Position numbers and translations under genes: made by a program. Under the pieces are notes generated by a model. It was not told the origin of the DNA and searched no databases. It worked only from the letters and a program-made list of their open reading frames with translations. A stretch of DNA of 64,000 bases from Candidatus Poribacteria bacterium (GTDB lineage: Bacteria; Poribacteria; WGA-4E; WGA-3G). The DNA lies in NCBI GenBank assembly GCA_003635255.1, contig PYJC01000065.1, forward strand, positions 1-64,000, given 5' to 3'. Positions 35,221-44,890 of this stretch are shown here, piece by piece. Each line of letters starts with the position of its first letter. Within the stretch, counting starts at the first letter, position 1.

Positions 35221-37011
35221 CTAACACCCTTGCAATAGAGCCACTATTACCCCGATAGCCGCGAAGATGACAATTTGTAAGAGGCAACCGGTATCGCTTC
35301 TTCTCCGTTGCTGTTCAAATACCCGTCTCCGTTGAATATTCATTGCAGCTAATGTCGTTATATCCTGACTAAGTTGATTATTGACTTCATCCATCCCATG
35401 CACCCCTTGAAACACTCCAATTAGCGCGTTTGTGATCTGTGTGGCGAAATCAAGTTCTTGATGTTCGTTCCAAAGATGAAGGGCTATGTTTCTCACAATA
35501 ATTGCCACAGCATTATTTGTATCGATTGGTTGTGTAGTATCCCATGACTTGACAGATTGTATAAGCCGATTGACCATCGGAGTTAAAGTATAATCCGGAT
35601 GTCTCGCGTCAGCAGCTGTCTTAAGTTGTTCAACTTGTGTGTTGATGTTTTCAAAACTTCTCATTCCAACCAATGTTGTTTTGTCTTCAGTAAGTCGTGT
35701 TACTACTTCGACACCTACACTGCTTGCGTTAAATACGTCAATCAACGCGTTTGTGATCTGTATGGCGAAATCAAGTTCTTGATGCTCGTTACAGAGATGA
35801 AGGGCTACCTCTCTAACAGTAAATGCCACGCCGCTATTTGCATCGACAGATTGTGTAGTATCCCATGATCTGACAGATTGTATAAGCTGATTGACCATTG
35901 GTGATAAAGTGTAATCCGATTGTCTCGCGTCAGAAGCCTCCCTGAGCCTTTCAGCTTGGGTGTTGATATTTTCAAATTCTTCTATGATTTCCACAAGACG
36001 CGCTTGTTCTTCTAATTCCCTTAAATCCTCTAAATCGTCGCTGATCTGTTCGACAATTTCTGGCACTTCAGAGAATACGTCCCTGAGTGTATTTAAGATT
36101 CTTCTGGAGAAATCAGGTCTACGGTATTCGCCGAACAGATTAGCAGCCAACTGTCTAAAACGCCGTGCCATTTCAGAACTGGCATCGTGCCTTTGACCTG
36201 TGTTTTGTCTGCTTAACTGAATCGGTTGTACAAGCGTGTCCCACTCTTGTAGAGATTCCAGGAGTTGATCTACAATCTGGGATAGTGTCGTATCTGGATG
36301 TTGGGCATCTGCCATTGCTCTGAGTTGCGCGTCTTGTGCCTCAATTATTCTCTCGTGTTGTTCCAGAGAATCTTGCACGCTGCCTTCATACGCAGGAATT
36401 AAATCTCTAATCAGCGTAGGGCACTGATACCTACCGTTGCTTGTTGTTGTTTCAAGTAGTGATGTCATAACGCGCGCCCGCGCGTTAACCGACAGGTTTT
36501 CCAAAACAGAAGTAACGGTTTGGGAGTAATAGCGTTTCTGGTTCCGAATTGCGTCATCAACAGTTGACATATCTGTAATTTCGGGTAAACCAGATGCTCT
36601 ACGATCCCCGTTGAGTACGGCACACACTGTTTCTGAATTGATAGATTCAGACGTTTGTGCAATTGTGAGTATCCATTCCACGATATCAGATGACGAAAGT
36701 CCAGGGTGTCTTGATAATTTGGTGGCACGCAAATTCGCACTCACGATAGGTGCCATTGTAATGCTGGGGAGCTCTTCATTTGGTGATTCCAAGTATCTGA
36801 ATAGGAGACCATAGAAGGACGGGTCAACCCCTGGCAGCCACGCCACTTCTGCAGAGGTCCGCCTACGCGGGTTGGTTAGTATAGCTCGCGCCTCCATACA
36901 CTCGTCGGCATCCGATAACAGACTCCGCTCGTCTGCAAGTTCCATTATGCTGTGCCGGTTATCTCGCGTCGTAGCACCCAAAATATGAAAAGGGTTTTTG
37001 AAAAGGTCCAC
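35221..37011 (-). CDS. J-like protein A: three internal repeats and C-terminal membrane anchor
   Basis: The protein has 596 aa. Residues 3-62 (NPFHILGATTRDN ... SAEVAWLPG) resemble a degenerate J domain without the HPD motif and match J-like protein B upstream. Three related helical units of about 110 residues follow (220-335, 347-445, 453-557); the last two are very alike (ENINTQ.E.L, SWDTTQ, NEHQELDFA.QITNALI). A single membrane helix (QIVIFAAIGVIVALL) ends the chain. The start is GTG 37011 with GGAG upstream. It is the last gene of the Hsp70 unit and probably recruits the chaperone to a membrane. Confidence 0.65.
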   Translation of the reverse strand: MDLFKNPFHILGATTRDNRHSIMELADERSLLSDADECMEARAILTNPRRRTSAEVAWLPGVDPSFYGLLFRYLESPNEELPSITMAPIVSANLRATKLSRHPGLSSSDIVEWILTIAQTSESINSETVCAVLNGDRRASGLPEITDMSTVDDAIRNQKRYYSQTVTSVLENLSVNARARVMTSLLETTTSNGRYQCPTLIRDLIPAYEGSVQDSLEQHERIIEAQDAQLRAMADAQHPDTTLSQIVDQLLESLQEWDTLVQPIQLSRQNTGQRHDASSEMARRFRQLAANLFGEYRRPDFSRRILNTLRDVFSEVPEIVEQISDDLEDLRELEEQARLVEIIEEFENINTQAERLREASDARQSDYTLSPMVNQLIQSVRSWDTTQSVDANSGVAFTVREVALHLCNEHQELDFAIQITNALIDVFNASSVGVEVVTRLTEDKTTLVGMRSFENINTQVEQLKTAADARHPDYTLTPMVNRLIQSVKSWDTTQPIDTNNAVAIIVRNIALHLWNEHQELDFATQITNALIGVFQGVHGMDEVNNQLSQDITTLAAMNIQRRRVFEQQRRRSDTGCLLQIVIFAAIGVIVALLQGC

Positions 37012-37051
37012 ATCTTCTCCAGATTATCAAGCGTTAGCAAAACCTATAGCA

Positions 37052-38257
37052 TCAGAAGATCTGTTGTTCACGCTGTTCGGCGATTCTATTCAATGCTTCA
37101 AGGTCAGCAGTGATACGTTCAGCAATTGCCGGAATTCCAGCGAATACATCTTTTAACATATTCAGGATTTCTTGAGAAAGATCAAGTTCGTCATATTCAT
37201 TAAAAAGATATATAGCCAATAGTCTGACACGGTCTGCTGCATCGTGACTTGCATTATGACGTAATCCTTGTCTGTTCTTGCTGAGTTGAATTGGTTGTAC
37301 CATCACATACCAATCCTCAATAGTCTGAAGAAGTTCATCCACTATCGAATGGAAAATGGGGTCCGAAGTTTCTTCATCCGCTGCAATTCGGATTTTCTTG
37401 TCTAATGCTTCAATATTTTTTTCTTCGATTTCGAGAAAAGCCGCTGCGCTGTCACCATAGGCACCAACACTATCCTCAACCAGAATTGGCCAACGGTTTG
37501 TATCACTATCCGTTGCAGATTCAACGACTGTCATTACGACTTTAGCGCGTGCTTTAGCGGAATGTATGTTATCCAAAGCAAACTTGATAACTTGTTGATA
37601 GTAACGTCTGCAATTCTGGATTTCCGATGTTATATCTGAAAGTTCCGTTATTGCCGGAAAACCTGAGGCTTCGCGTTCAACGTTGAGTATCGCTTGCACT
37701 TCCGATGGATTAATATTCTCAAATGTTTGCACAATCGCGAGTATCCAATCGGTAACAACGTCAGGTCTGTAGTCAGGTAAACGCAACATACGCGCAGCGA
37801 TCAAATTTGCACGTGCGATAGGCGTAAGTTTCCGGATGCCGAGAAATTCGCTGACTACCGTGAAATCTCCTTTTGAAAATTTTAATGTCTCCAAAACTTC
37901 GTCCGCAATAGTGGATTTTTTGGCGTAAGGCACACGGACAAGAACCTCAGTAAGCGAATCAACGGGTGCGGTGGATGTCGTGTTATCAGAAGCGAGGCAA
38001 TTCCCTACGGATGATTCTAAAAGCAGTAATATATCGTAAACGCGTTTGGGGTTAACACCGGGCAGCCATGCCACTTCAGCAGAGACCCGCTTGCGTGGCA
38101 TAGCGAGTTCTGCCCGTGCCGCCATACATTTATCAACATCTGATAACAGGCTCTGTTTTTCTGCTAATTCTATTATTCTCTGCCGGCTGTCTTGCTGCGT
38201 GGCGTTTAAGATATAAAAAGGATTTCGTAGAAGATCCATACTGACATAGTTTTCCAT
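37052..38257 (-). CDS. J-like protein B (paralogue of A)
   Basis: The protein is about 401 aa. Its N-terminus (RNPFYILNATQQDS ... SAEVAWLPGVNP) is the same degenerate J-like module as in protein A, again without HPD. A helical middle and one copy of the roughly 110-residue repeat follow (AADEETSDPIFHSIVDELL ... ILNMLKDVFAGI). No membrane helix is visible. The track start at 38287 overlaps the Hsp70 stop; I use ATG 38257, although ATG 38239 aligns with the start of A. It lies 19 bp after Hsp70 and should be co-expressed with it. Confidence 0.65.
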   Translation of the reverse strand: MENYVSMDLLRNPFYILNATQQDSRQRIIELAEKQSLLSDVDKCMAARAELAMPRKRVSAEVAWLPGVNPKRVYDILLLLESSVGNCLASDNTTSTAPVDSLTEVLVRVPYAKKSTIADEVLETLKFSKGDFTVVSEFLGIRKLTPIARANLIAARMLRLPDYRPDVVTDWILAIVQTFENINPSEVQAILNVEREASGFPAITELSDITSEIQNCRRYYQQVIKFALDNIHSAKARAKVVMTVVESATDSDTNRWPILVEDSVGAYGDSAAAFLEIEEKNIEALDKKIRIAADEETSDPIFHSIVDELLQTIEDWYVMVQPIQLSKNRQGLRHNASHDAADRVRLLAIYLFNEYDELDLSQEILNMLKDVFAGIPAIAERITADLEALNRIAEQREQQIF

Positions 38258-38276
38258 TATCCGCTTTTTTCTGAAA

Positions 38277-40823
38277 TTACCCTGCAAGAATATTGGTAAT
38301 CATACTTTGCATTGCGTCATGATCTGCAGCCCCACCAGTCCGAGGGATTGACATTATCTGAGCGACAACGCCGCGAAGCTGGTCAACAGCCTCACTTCTT
38401 ATTGTCGCTTCTCTTCTACCGGCTAATATTTCTTGAATCTCTGGATGTTCCATGAGTTGTGTTCCGATATGGACGAGTTCTTCAAAACGGTCTGAATCGT
38501 CAAATCGTTCCGCATCAAGATTAGCCATGTATTTGAACTCTTCAATAACGAACCAGTCTTGCCTCCAGAGAATTTCAAAATTTCTGCCTCTCAGTTCATC
38601 CAGATGATCTGCAAAATCGTTGTCGTTATTGTCAATGGAACGTTGTGCTGTTTCTGCAAGATTGTCAAACGCAGTTTCCTCTGCTGGACGGGCATGCTGC
38701 CGAATATAGTTATCGAAAAAACCAACGGCCTTATTAAGGTCACTCTGCCGAATTTGCCTGCGGTTTCCAGGATCTTCCTCGATCTGTTTGAGAAGTCTAT
38801 CTGCCTCTGAATTAGCTTGATTTGCCTCTAGGACCTTTTCCATATCAGGCTCATCAGGATCAAGCATAGTGGATAACTCAACTTTCCTTCTCGCTTGCTC
38901 CAGTCTGGGATCGTCATCAATAAATTCTTCTATGTGCTCAATACGTTTCTGTATATGGAGACCCTTTTCAATGACTTGAGACGCAGCGGGCGTGAAACCT
39001 TCTTCAAAATAGTAGACATCATCGAATACCATGACGGTGCCTGCAACGTCCACTTCAACTGAAAATTTTATGTTTCCCCCAAGGGTTTTCTCATAAAAGC
39101 ATTTTAGGTCTGTGTTAATAGGAATTGATGATCCTTCAGGAAGATCTGTTCCTTCTATTTGTAGCAACCCGACATCGCTTTGGTTACCCATGGCATCTTT
39201 TTGCCTCAGTTTAAAATTAAGGGAGTTACCTGAACCGGCTTCAAGTAATTCCCCTGCTCTAACTGTTGTGTCTCCGTTTTTCGGGAGTAGATCGCTTTCT
39301 GTAACTAGATATTCAAGCTCAGGTTCTCCCCCAATTCTTCCCAAAACTTCCAAAGCGATTGAGAGTTCTGATGGTACTCTACCGGGACTAACATCCACTT
39401 TTGTAATGACGATTTCGTCCTCTTGTATCAAGTTTCCTGTAGCATCGTAAACAGAGGCTTTAAACGTATTGTTTCCGGGTTTTGTTAGGTTGACGGTAAC
39501 AACTTCACCGTGTGTAAGTGTAAGGCTGCCTGAATCCGATCCATCGTCCAGACCAACGATCTGAAATTTATAGTCAACTGGGGGCTGCCCTTCCACTCGG
39601 ACAGCAATTTTAGAAGTATCATCGGGAGTTCGGTCAATGGCATTGAAAATGATGATATCGGCCGCTTGTCGTTCCTGATCTTCCTGATCTTCTTGACCTT
39701 GTTCATCTTCCCAGCGAATAGACCCTGCAAAAATACTTGCTCCTTCAGCGACTGCGGTCATCGGGTCCACATCCGATATGTCCCCCTGAATGCCTAGTTC
39801 TGAGGAAACTTTGTCGCGCAGCGGTTTGTAATGTGTAGGTCCTCCCACCCACACAACGCATTCCACATCGTTAGGCGTATATCCGGTTTTTGAAAGTGTC
39901 TCTCTTGCCGCGTGTATCGTTTCATTGACGCGGTCTGCTATCAGATCGTTGTAAAAATCACGTTGCAAAGGAATATCCAAATAAATCTCGTCTCCATTAA
40001 GATCGTTCATACGGATTTCATCTTCGTACAGATTTATCGCCGATTCATTCTTTGCGGAAAGTTCTATCTTTGCCCGTTCGGTTGCCCAAGTAGCAAGCCT
40101 CAGCAACTTTTTGAATTGTGGATTGTTAGCGAGGTCATCGGGCAGGTCAAAATTGTCATAGAGCCAAGGTCGTACCAGGTTGTCAACGAGTGCTCTATCA
40201 AAATCCCGTCCACCACATAGTTCAATTCCACCGTTGGCAAGAAGATCTACCCGTTTTCTAATGCTTTCGGCAATCGTTATATCCAGTGTGCCACCCCCCA
40301 GGTCGTATATTAGAAAGATACCGTCAGTCTGGTGGGTTTTCATGAAACTCAGAACAGCGGCAATGGGTTCCTGCACGAGCTCGACACTACCGATGCCTGC
40401 CATTTCCGCAGCTTTCAGGGTCGCGTTTTTTTTCATCTGGTCGAACGCTGCGGGCACCGTAATCACGGTTCCTATATCAGGTGAATTTCTAATTTCCTCA
40501 GGGAGGTAGCCAAACAACGTCTTCAATATCTCTGCTGAGCATTCCTCTGGCGTTAGGGTGCGATTGACAGCAGACAACTCAATCGGCATGCCTGTTCCCA
40601 TAAAACGTTTGAATAGCGTTGCACAACTATCTGGACTGCGCGGGACTGCATTATAGGCTGTCTGACCAATCAATTGGCGCTCATTTCTGTCAAAATAGAT
40701 CGCAGACGGGGTTACGTCATTCTGTTCTGGACTCTTCCAAACTCGAGTTTGGAGTGTTTCTTTATCGTAGGTGCAGATGGCACTATTTGTTGTGCCTAAG
40801 TCTATACCGATATAATTCTCCAT
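38277..40823 (-). CDS. Divergent Hsp70-family chaperone
   Basis: The protein has 848 aa. The ATPase domain is clear: IGIDLGTTNSA (phosphate 1), LIYDLGGGTLD (phosphate 2), VVWVGGPTHYKPL (adenosine loop) and VPAAFDQ. After about residue 370 it departs from DnaK: a Gln/Asp/Glu-rich linker, then about 230 residues of beta-sandwich-like sequence (Ig-like rather than the canonical substrate domain), then about 220 helical, acidic residues. There is no EEVD-like tail. It overlaps the GrpE-like gene by one base and is followed by two J-like genes, so it comes with its own cochaperones. Confidence 0.88.
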   Translation of the reverse strand: MENYIGIDLGTTNSAICTYDKETLQTRVWKSPEQNDVTPSAIYFDRNERQLIGQTAYNAVPRSPDSCATLFKRFMGTGMPIELSAVNRTLTPEECSAEILKTLFGYLPEEIRNSPDIGTVITVPAAFDQMKKNATLKAAEMAGIGSVELVQEPIAAVLSFMKTHQTDGIFLIYDLGGGTLDITIAESIRKRVDLLANGGIELCGGRDFDRALVDNLVRPWLYDNFDLPDDLANNPQFKKLLRLATWATERAKIELSAKNESAINLYEDEIRMNDLNGDEIYLDIPLQRDFYNDLIADRVNETIHAARETLSKTGYTPNDVECVVWVGGPTHYKPLRDKVSSELGIQGDISDVDPMTAVAEGASIFAGSIRWEDEQGQEDQEDQERQAADIIIFNAIDRTPDDTSKIAVRVEGQPPVDYKFQIVGLDDGSDSGSLTLTHGEVVTVNLTKPGNNTFKASVYDATGNLIQEDEIVITKVDVSPGRVPSELSIALEVLGRIGGEPELEYLVTESDLLPKNGDTTVRAGELLEAGSGNSLNFKLRQKDAMGNQSDVGLLQIEGTDLPEGSSIPINTDLKCFYEKTLGGNIKFSVEVDVAGTVMVFDDVYYFEEGFTPAASQVIEKGLHIQKRIEHIEEFIDDDPRLEQARRKVELSTMLDPDEPDMEKVLEANQANSEADRLLKQIEEDPGNRRQIRQSDLNKAVGFFDNYIRQHARPAEETAFDNLAETAQRSIDNNDNDFADHLDELRGRNFEILWRQDWFVIEEFKYMANLDAERFDDSDRFEELVHIGTQLMEHPEIQEILAGRREATIRSEAVDQLRGVVAQIMSIPRTGGAADHDAMQSMITNILAG

Positions 40824-41656
40824 TATTCTACTCTCCTTAAAGTAACTGTTCCTGTTTTTGCTAAAACCGTTCCTTCCATGATAATTGGTTCCAGCATCTT
40901 ATCAACGACCAAATGATCCTCTGGTTCAAAATCCTCAATGTTAAGTGGCGTTGCAGCCATACCCGGATCATAGGGATAACCTTCAACATTCACAAGCCGT
41001 AGACCCGTCCTTTCAAGAGATTCCTCCGCCTTTTGGATGAACTGTTCTAATTGACGGATAGATCGTTGTGTCCGATTGGTGTTGAGTCGGGTAATCGCAC
41101 GTTCATAGTTTTTGGCGAAACGCCAAGATTCAATGGCTAAGTTAATAATAGCGTCTTTATGCGCCTCCACATTCCTTTCAGCCGTACGTTTTTCAGCAGC
41201 TTCTTTCACTCTGGTGATCCGATCAAGCATAGGTGGGTAATATTTCATACCAATGCACAAAGCCAATGGAAAGGGCATTCTATATAGATCCGTTTTCGTC
41301 TCTGGGAAGCCTACCAATAAGGCACAAACACAAAATTCAGTCGTAAAAAACATTGCCCATCCTGTCCAAGCGCGTACACGTCTCTGGGTATCAATAGATG
41401 GGACCGTCATTCGCGTTATAACATAGATGAGGGCTAAGGTGACTATCGTCCCAAGGCAGATTTGGGTAAAGATGTGAACGGAATTTCGTACTTCGGGCAA
41501 AATCTGGATAAATATTTGTGTCAGGAGTAAAAAGAACATGACCCAGAAGTAGATAGAGTCAGATTTTTCGGCATATCCTGTTTTCTTCACATAGTTTACA
41601 CAGACGACCATCATAGACGCTATGCAGGCGTAAACAAATATCTCTATTATTACCAT
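40823..41656 (-). CDS. Membrane-anchored GrpE-like protein
   Basis: The protein has 277 aa. Four membrane helices occupy residues 1-120. A cytosolic coiled region follows (VKEAAEKRTAERNVEAHKDAI, RSIRQLEQFIQKAEESL), then a compact C-terminus (GYPYDPGMAATPLN, then TVLAKTGTVTLRRVE) that resembles the GrpE head (G..FDP..HEA...V....GY..G.vLR.A.V.V). GrpE proteins exchange nucleotides on Hsp70; this one would do so at a membrane. Its stop overlaps the Hsp70 start by one base, strong evidence of coupling. The GrpE call is by pattern and context. Confidence 0.6.
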   Translation of the reverse strand: MVIIEIFVYACIASMMVVCVNYVKKTGYAEKSDSIYFWVMFFLLLTQIFIQILPEVRNSVHIFTQICLGTIVTLALIYVITRMTVPSIDTQRRVRAWTGWAMFFTTEFCVCALLVGFPETKTDLYRMPFPLALCIGMKYYPPMLDRITRVKEAAEKRTAERNVEAHKDAIINLAIESWRFAKNYERAITRLNTNRTQRSIRQLEQFIQKAEESLERTGLRLVNVEGYPYDPGMAATPLNIEDFEPEDHLVVDKMLEPIIMEGTVLAKTGTVTLRRVE

Positions 41657-41713
41657 TTTTTCACGGTTTTCCTATAATAACCTCAAGTCCCACCTAAGCA
41701 AAAAAATTAGAAA

Positions 41714-42049
41714 TCAATAAATCCATATCAGATAAATTGTTATAGTAAAGTTCATAATTATTTCAACACGCCGTAGGGACCATAGGGACGATGAATGTGG
41801 GGTACTATCGCGGAGTGTAACATATTTTCGGATTCTGCTATAAACCAGTGGATCGTCTATACCAGTGGTGGCATCAGACTTAACATTTACGCTGAACCTT
41901 AATCCTTCTCCTTTATGGAAATAGTTCTGCATACATGGATATTCCGAGTTCACAGGCAATTTAAACGTTGCGACATGACCGTGTTTAAGCAAGAACAGCA
42001 ACGTCGTTCGCTTCTTACCTTTTGTGACGGATATTGTAAATGCTGCCAC
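41714..42049 (-). CDS. Small ORF, possibly a decayed gene
   Basis: This is a GTG-initiated ORF of 111 aa, 15 bp after the vWA gene. The first 75 residues could be a small beta-rich domain (FTISVTKGKKRTTLLFLL, GLRFSVNVKS), but the C-terminal 30 residues are encoded by dispersed repeat DNA (TTATAGTAAAGTTCATAATT at 41740-41759). It may be a gene truncated by repeat insertion or chance coding. No function is proposed. Confidence 0.35.
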   Translation of the reverse strand: MAAFTISVTKGKKRTTLLFLLKHGHVATFKLPVNSEYPCMQNYFHKGEGLRFSVNVKSDATTGIDDPLVYSRIRKYVTLRDSTPHSSSLWSLRRVEIIMNFTITIYLIWIY

Positions 42050-42064
42050 CAGGCAAGGCGTTAA

Positions 42065-42922
42065 CTATTCTGACTGAATGAAGTTTTCAATCATATTTTT
42101 CAAACCTCCTGGATCCAATTGTTCAAAAAATTCAGTGTCCTTAATGCCCATAGTATTTAACCATGTCTCCCAATATGCTTGGATAATGTCAAAATCTTGG
42201 AAATATTTTACTCCATTTGCTTCGCGTAGTTGGATTTCAAGCATCAAGAACTTTATATTGAAATCACTGAAGTGTCCGACTGGACGTAACCCCTCACTTC
42301 CGTTTTTTATTTTTTTTACTGCTTCCGGATCACCACGCAATGCTCCAACCCTCATATCTGTTCCTTTGGGACGGCTAACATCAAAATTGAGGTAGCCATC
42401 AGAAAGACAGATTATCAAATTCTGATGGTTTTTTGAAAAGGAAGACTCCGCTTTAGATCTAAACCAATCCCAAATATCTGAACCAGTTTGCGGGTGTTGC
42501 TGTACATGGTCATATAACTCCGAAATAGCATCAATTAACTCCTTTTTCTTTTGTTGGAATGCAGGATTTTCGCTACGTTTTCTTGGTGCCTCAATTGTCA
42601 GTCTATTTATGATTTCATTCGGCGGATCCGATACTCTGGGCTGCTCTGGAACTGCGAAAGCAAGTCTATGTGGCGTTTCAATTGTGCCACCTCTCATGAT
42701 GGTGGGCTCAACAAGTTTGTAAAACTGATCAACAATCTCCTTTAGAATGTCAATATCTCTTTCTCTTTGGTCGGAATGTTTTTCTTCACAAACACGATCC
42801 GACGTATCAATAATAACTATGATATTTACGGGAGCATCTGATGCCTTACTATCCGAATGGCTCACATTTAGGAAAATAAGAAATAGGATATACATTACTA
42901 CACTGATATTAATTTTTTTCAT
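42065..42922 (-). CDS. Secreted or anchored vWA-domain protein
   Basis: The protein has 285 aa. I start at ATG 42922 (10 bp after the upstream stop, AGAGG upstream), which gives a signal peptide (INISVVMYILFLIFLNVSHS). The vWA core has VIIDTSDR, where the MIDAS D-x-S-x-S is D-T-S-D-R with the last Ser replaced, and LIICLSDGYLNF as the later strand. vWA domains mediate metal-dependent or assembly contacts. It may present a client or sensor surface outside the membrane for the chaperone unit. Confidence 0.65.
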   Translation of the reverse strand: MKKINISVVMYILFLIFLNVSHSDSKASDAPVNIIVIIDTSDRVCEEKHSDQRERDIDILKEIVDQFYKLVEPTIMRGGTIETPHRLAFAVPEQPRVSDPPNEIINRLTIEAPRKRSENPAFQQKKKELIDAISELYDHVQQHPQTGSDIWDWFRSKAESSFSKNHQNLIICLSDGYLNFDVSRPKGTDMRVGALRGDPEAVKKIKNGSEGLRPVGHFSDFNIKFLMLEIQLREANGVKYFQDFDIIQAYWETWLNTMGIKDTEFFEQLDPGGLKNMIENFIQSE

Positions 42923-42932
42923 ATAAAAACCT

Positions 42933-44465
42933 CTAAACTGTTTTAAGGGTTGTTTTGAAATTCTCAAGTGTCTGCTTGGCAAGTTCTTGGATCTCAATGA
43001 TTTGGCTTGAGACTTCCTGCGGTTGAAGGTCGGTTCTACATTGTGCTACATACCGACACCATCCCGTCACGAATTCATTAGCCTGTGCTTCCATCTTCTT
43101 TATGTCAATAACCCTTTCACGTTGCCCCTTTAAGTGCGTACCAATCTCAGATTCACAACGATCAATTTCCATTTGAAGACTGTCAACCTGCTCGTTGAGC
43201 AATTGAATTTCGGCTTGGATACTTTGGATTTCAGTATCTAAGCCAGCAATTTGACTTTCAATCGGATGCCTATATGTTTTGATAAGCGAATCTGAATAGG
43301 CTTGCTTATCTTCATAAATCCGACTTAAACCTTCTTCTAAATTTTGGATTTCAGTGTTCAAAGCAGATAGCTCAACCAGCTTATCCTTTTTCTCTGCTCT
43401 AATCTGTATTTCCATCTGCGTAGATTGATCGGTTTGTGGGCGAGGGTTTTCCCATAATCCTAATATCCAATGTAAACCTAATCCTAACAGGACTGAAGGA
43501 CCAAAACCTAAGAAAAGAAAAAGTAAGAATAGCAGTCTAAAACTATCTTGACTCTGCCCGTTTGTAGATGCGGCTTTCTGTGCCTCAACTATGTTATGGG
43601 CAATTCTCCATCCAATTGTCGCTTCGATCAACAAAGTTGCTGCCAAAAAAACACTGAAATATATCCATCTTGTCCATTTTTCAGATTCCAGACTGAGATG
43701 CGTTACGATTGCGAGTACTATGAAAATAAAGGGAAACATAAGAATCAACCAATTCCGCGGATTATCGTCGCTGAATTGCAATGATCTATCTAACGCTTTG
43801 TAATCAATTAAAGCAGTTAAATCCATATCATCACTCGATTTAACGGTCTTTTCACCTGCAGACACATAGAAAAGATAGAGATAGCCAAATAGCCCAATAA
43901 CCGCAGCTGTGGCAAAAATCGTGAAAATCAATTTAGGGAGCCCCGTAAATAATTTAGAAAACCAGTGTCGTAATTTAGAGAACCAGTCTTTTGAGGATTG
44001 ATGGATCGTACCTTCAGTGTTTAAGGCATCTAATTCAACCCGGGTTGGCGATTCTAACTCAATTTCGACCTTAGCTATTTCTGCTTTCTTGGATTCCATA
44101 TCTGAAATCTTCTCTTCAATTTTCTCGTTTAGTTCCACCATACGTGAACCTTCCGATGTCTCCAAGATTTCTACTGGGGAGTCCAATTCTACTTTCAGTT
44201 CGGCTAATTTTATATTCTTTGTTTCAAGTTCCTTAGTTGCCTCTTTAATAGCATTTTGCCGTTGGGCCTTCTGTTCCTCAAGTTCGGTTTTATCCTCAAC
44301 TAAACCCTTCATTTCTGCTTGATAATAATCGTCGTTAAATGCGATTTCAAGATTCTCATCACGGACAATAACATTAAGATGTTCTTGTAGTGCTTCTGTC
44401 ATTCCTCTACCTGCAGCCGCGCAAGCAAAACCACTGTCCGCACTATAATAAGGTTTACCGTTCAA
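42933..44465 (-). CDS. Coiled-coil membrane protein
   Basis: The protein has 510 aa. Two long coiled coils (about residues 55-150 and 360-450, rich in Glu/Gln/Lys with LEEQKAQRQNAIKEA and IQSIQAEIQLLNEQVDSLQ) flank four hydrophobic helices (about 180-205, 240-265, 270-295, 310-340). No enzymatic motif is seen. The architecture resembles a membrane scaffold. It overlaps the GIY-YIG gene by 4 bp (ATGA) and is followed by the vWA gene, so it is part of the same unit. Confidence 0.6.
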   Translation of the reverse strand: MNGKPYYSADSGFACAAAGRGMTEALQEHLNVIVRDENLEIAFNDDYYQAEMKGLVEDKTELEEQKAQRQNAIKEATKELETKNIKLAELKVELDSPVEILETSEGSRMVELNEKIEEKISDMESKKAEIAKVEIELESPTRVELDALNTEGTIHQSSKDWFSKLRHWFSKLFTGLPKLIFTIFATAAVIGLFGYLYLFYVSAGEKTVKSSDDMDLTALIDYKALDRSLQFSDDNPRNWLILMFPFIFIVLAIVTHLSLESEKWTRWIYFSVFLAATLLIEATIGWRIAHNIVEAQKAASTNGQSQDSFRLLFLLFLFLGFGPSVLLGLGLHWILGLWENPRPQTDQSTQMEIQIRAEKKDKLVELSALNTEIQNLEEGLSRIYEDKQAYSDSLIKTYRHPIESQIAGLDTEIQSIQAEIQLLNEQVDSLQMEIDRCESEIGTHLKGQRERVIDIKKMEAQANEFVTGWCRYVAQCRTDLQPQEVSSQIIEIQELAKQTLENFKTTLKTV

Positions 44466-44890
44466 AGATGTTCCCCCTCTTTAGGTGCTGGCGATCTTCT
44501 GTTGGAAAGTTTACTGAAACGTGTCAAAAATTGTGATGTCCATTTTCTCCAAGGACTGTCAGAACTAACACAATTGGCATGTGATGGTTGACGTTTATGA
44601 ACCTCTTTTAATTTTTGTATTGCTTCTGATGGTTCTGGGAATATGAAAAACTCACGATCTTTGTTAAAACGCAACTCGTTGAGTTCTTGATGTATCAAGG
44701 TTTCAAGTTCCTTTGGGTTGTCACAGAATTCCTCGTGAGCAACATCAAAACGCGTTGGCACCCCAGTTATAGCCCTACCGTTTCTGTCTCTATAAAGTTC
44801 CTCTGCTCGTTCTTCAGCTGTTCTTTCTGTATAGCCGATTTTTACTAAGTTTGGCATACCTTTGTTCGTCAAGATATAAACACTTCCCAT
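44462..44890 (-). CDS. GIY-YIG / T5orf172-like domain protein
   Basis: The protein has 142 aa. MGSVYILTN, NLVKIGYTERTAEERAEEL and the downstream CDNPKELETLIHQELNE, FNKDREFF match the T5orf172/MUG113 group of GIY-YIG-like nucleases (Tyr, Gly-Tyr, Arg, Glu/His positions present). It could cut or bind DNA, or use the fold as an interaction module. It is the first gene of the chaperone unit; TTATGGG lies at the start and AAAGGAAC precedes it. The 238 bp upstream of it contains no gene or clear promoter. Confidence 0.7.
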   Translation of the reverse strand: MGSVYILTNKGMPNLVKIGYTERTAEERAEELYRDRNGRAITGVPTRFDVAHEEFCDNPKELETLIHQELNELRFNKDREFFIFPEPSEAIQKLKEVHKRQPSHANCVSSDSPWRKWTSQFLTRFSKLSNRRSPAPKEGEHL

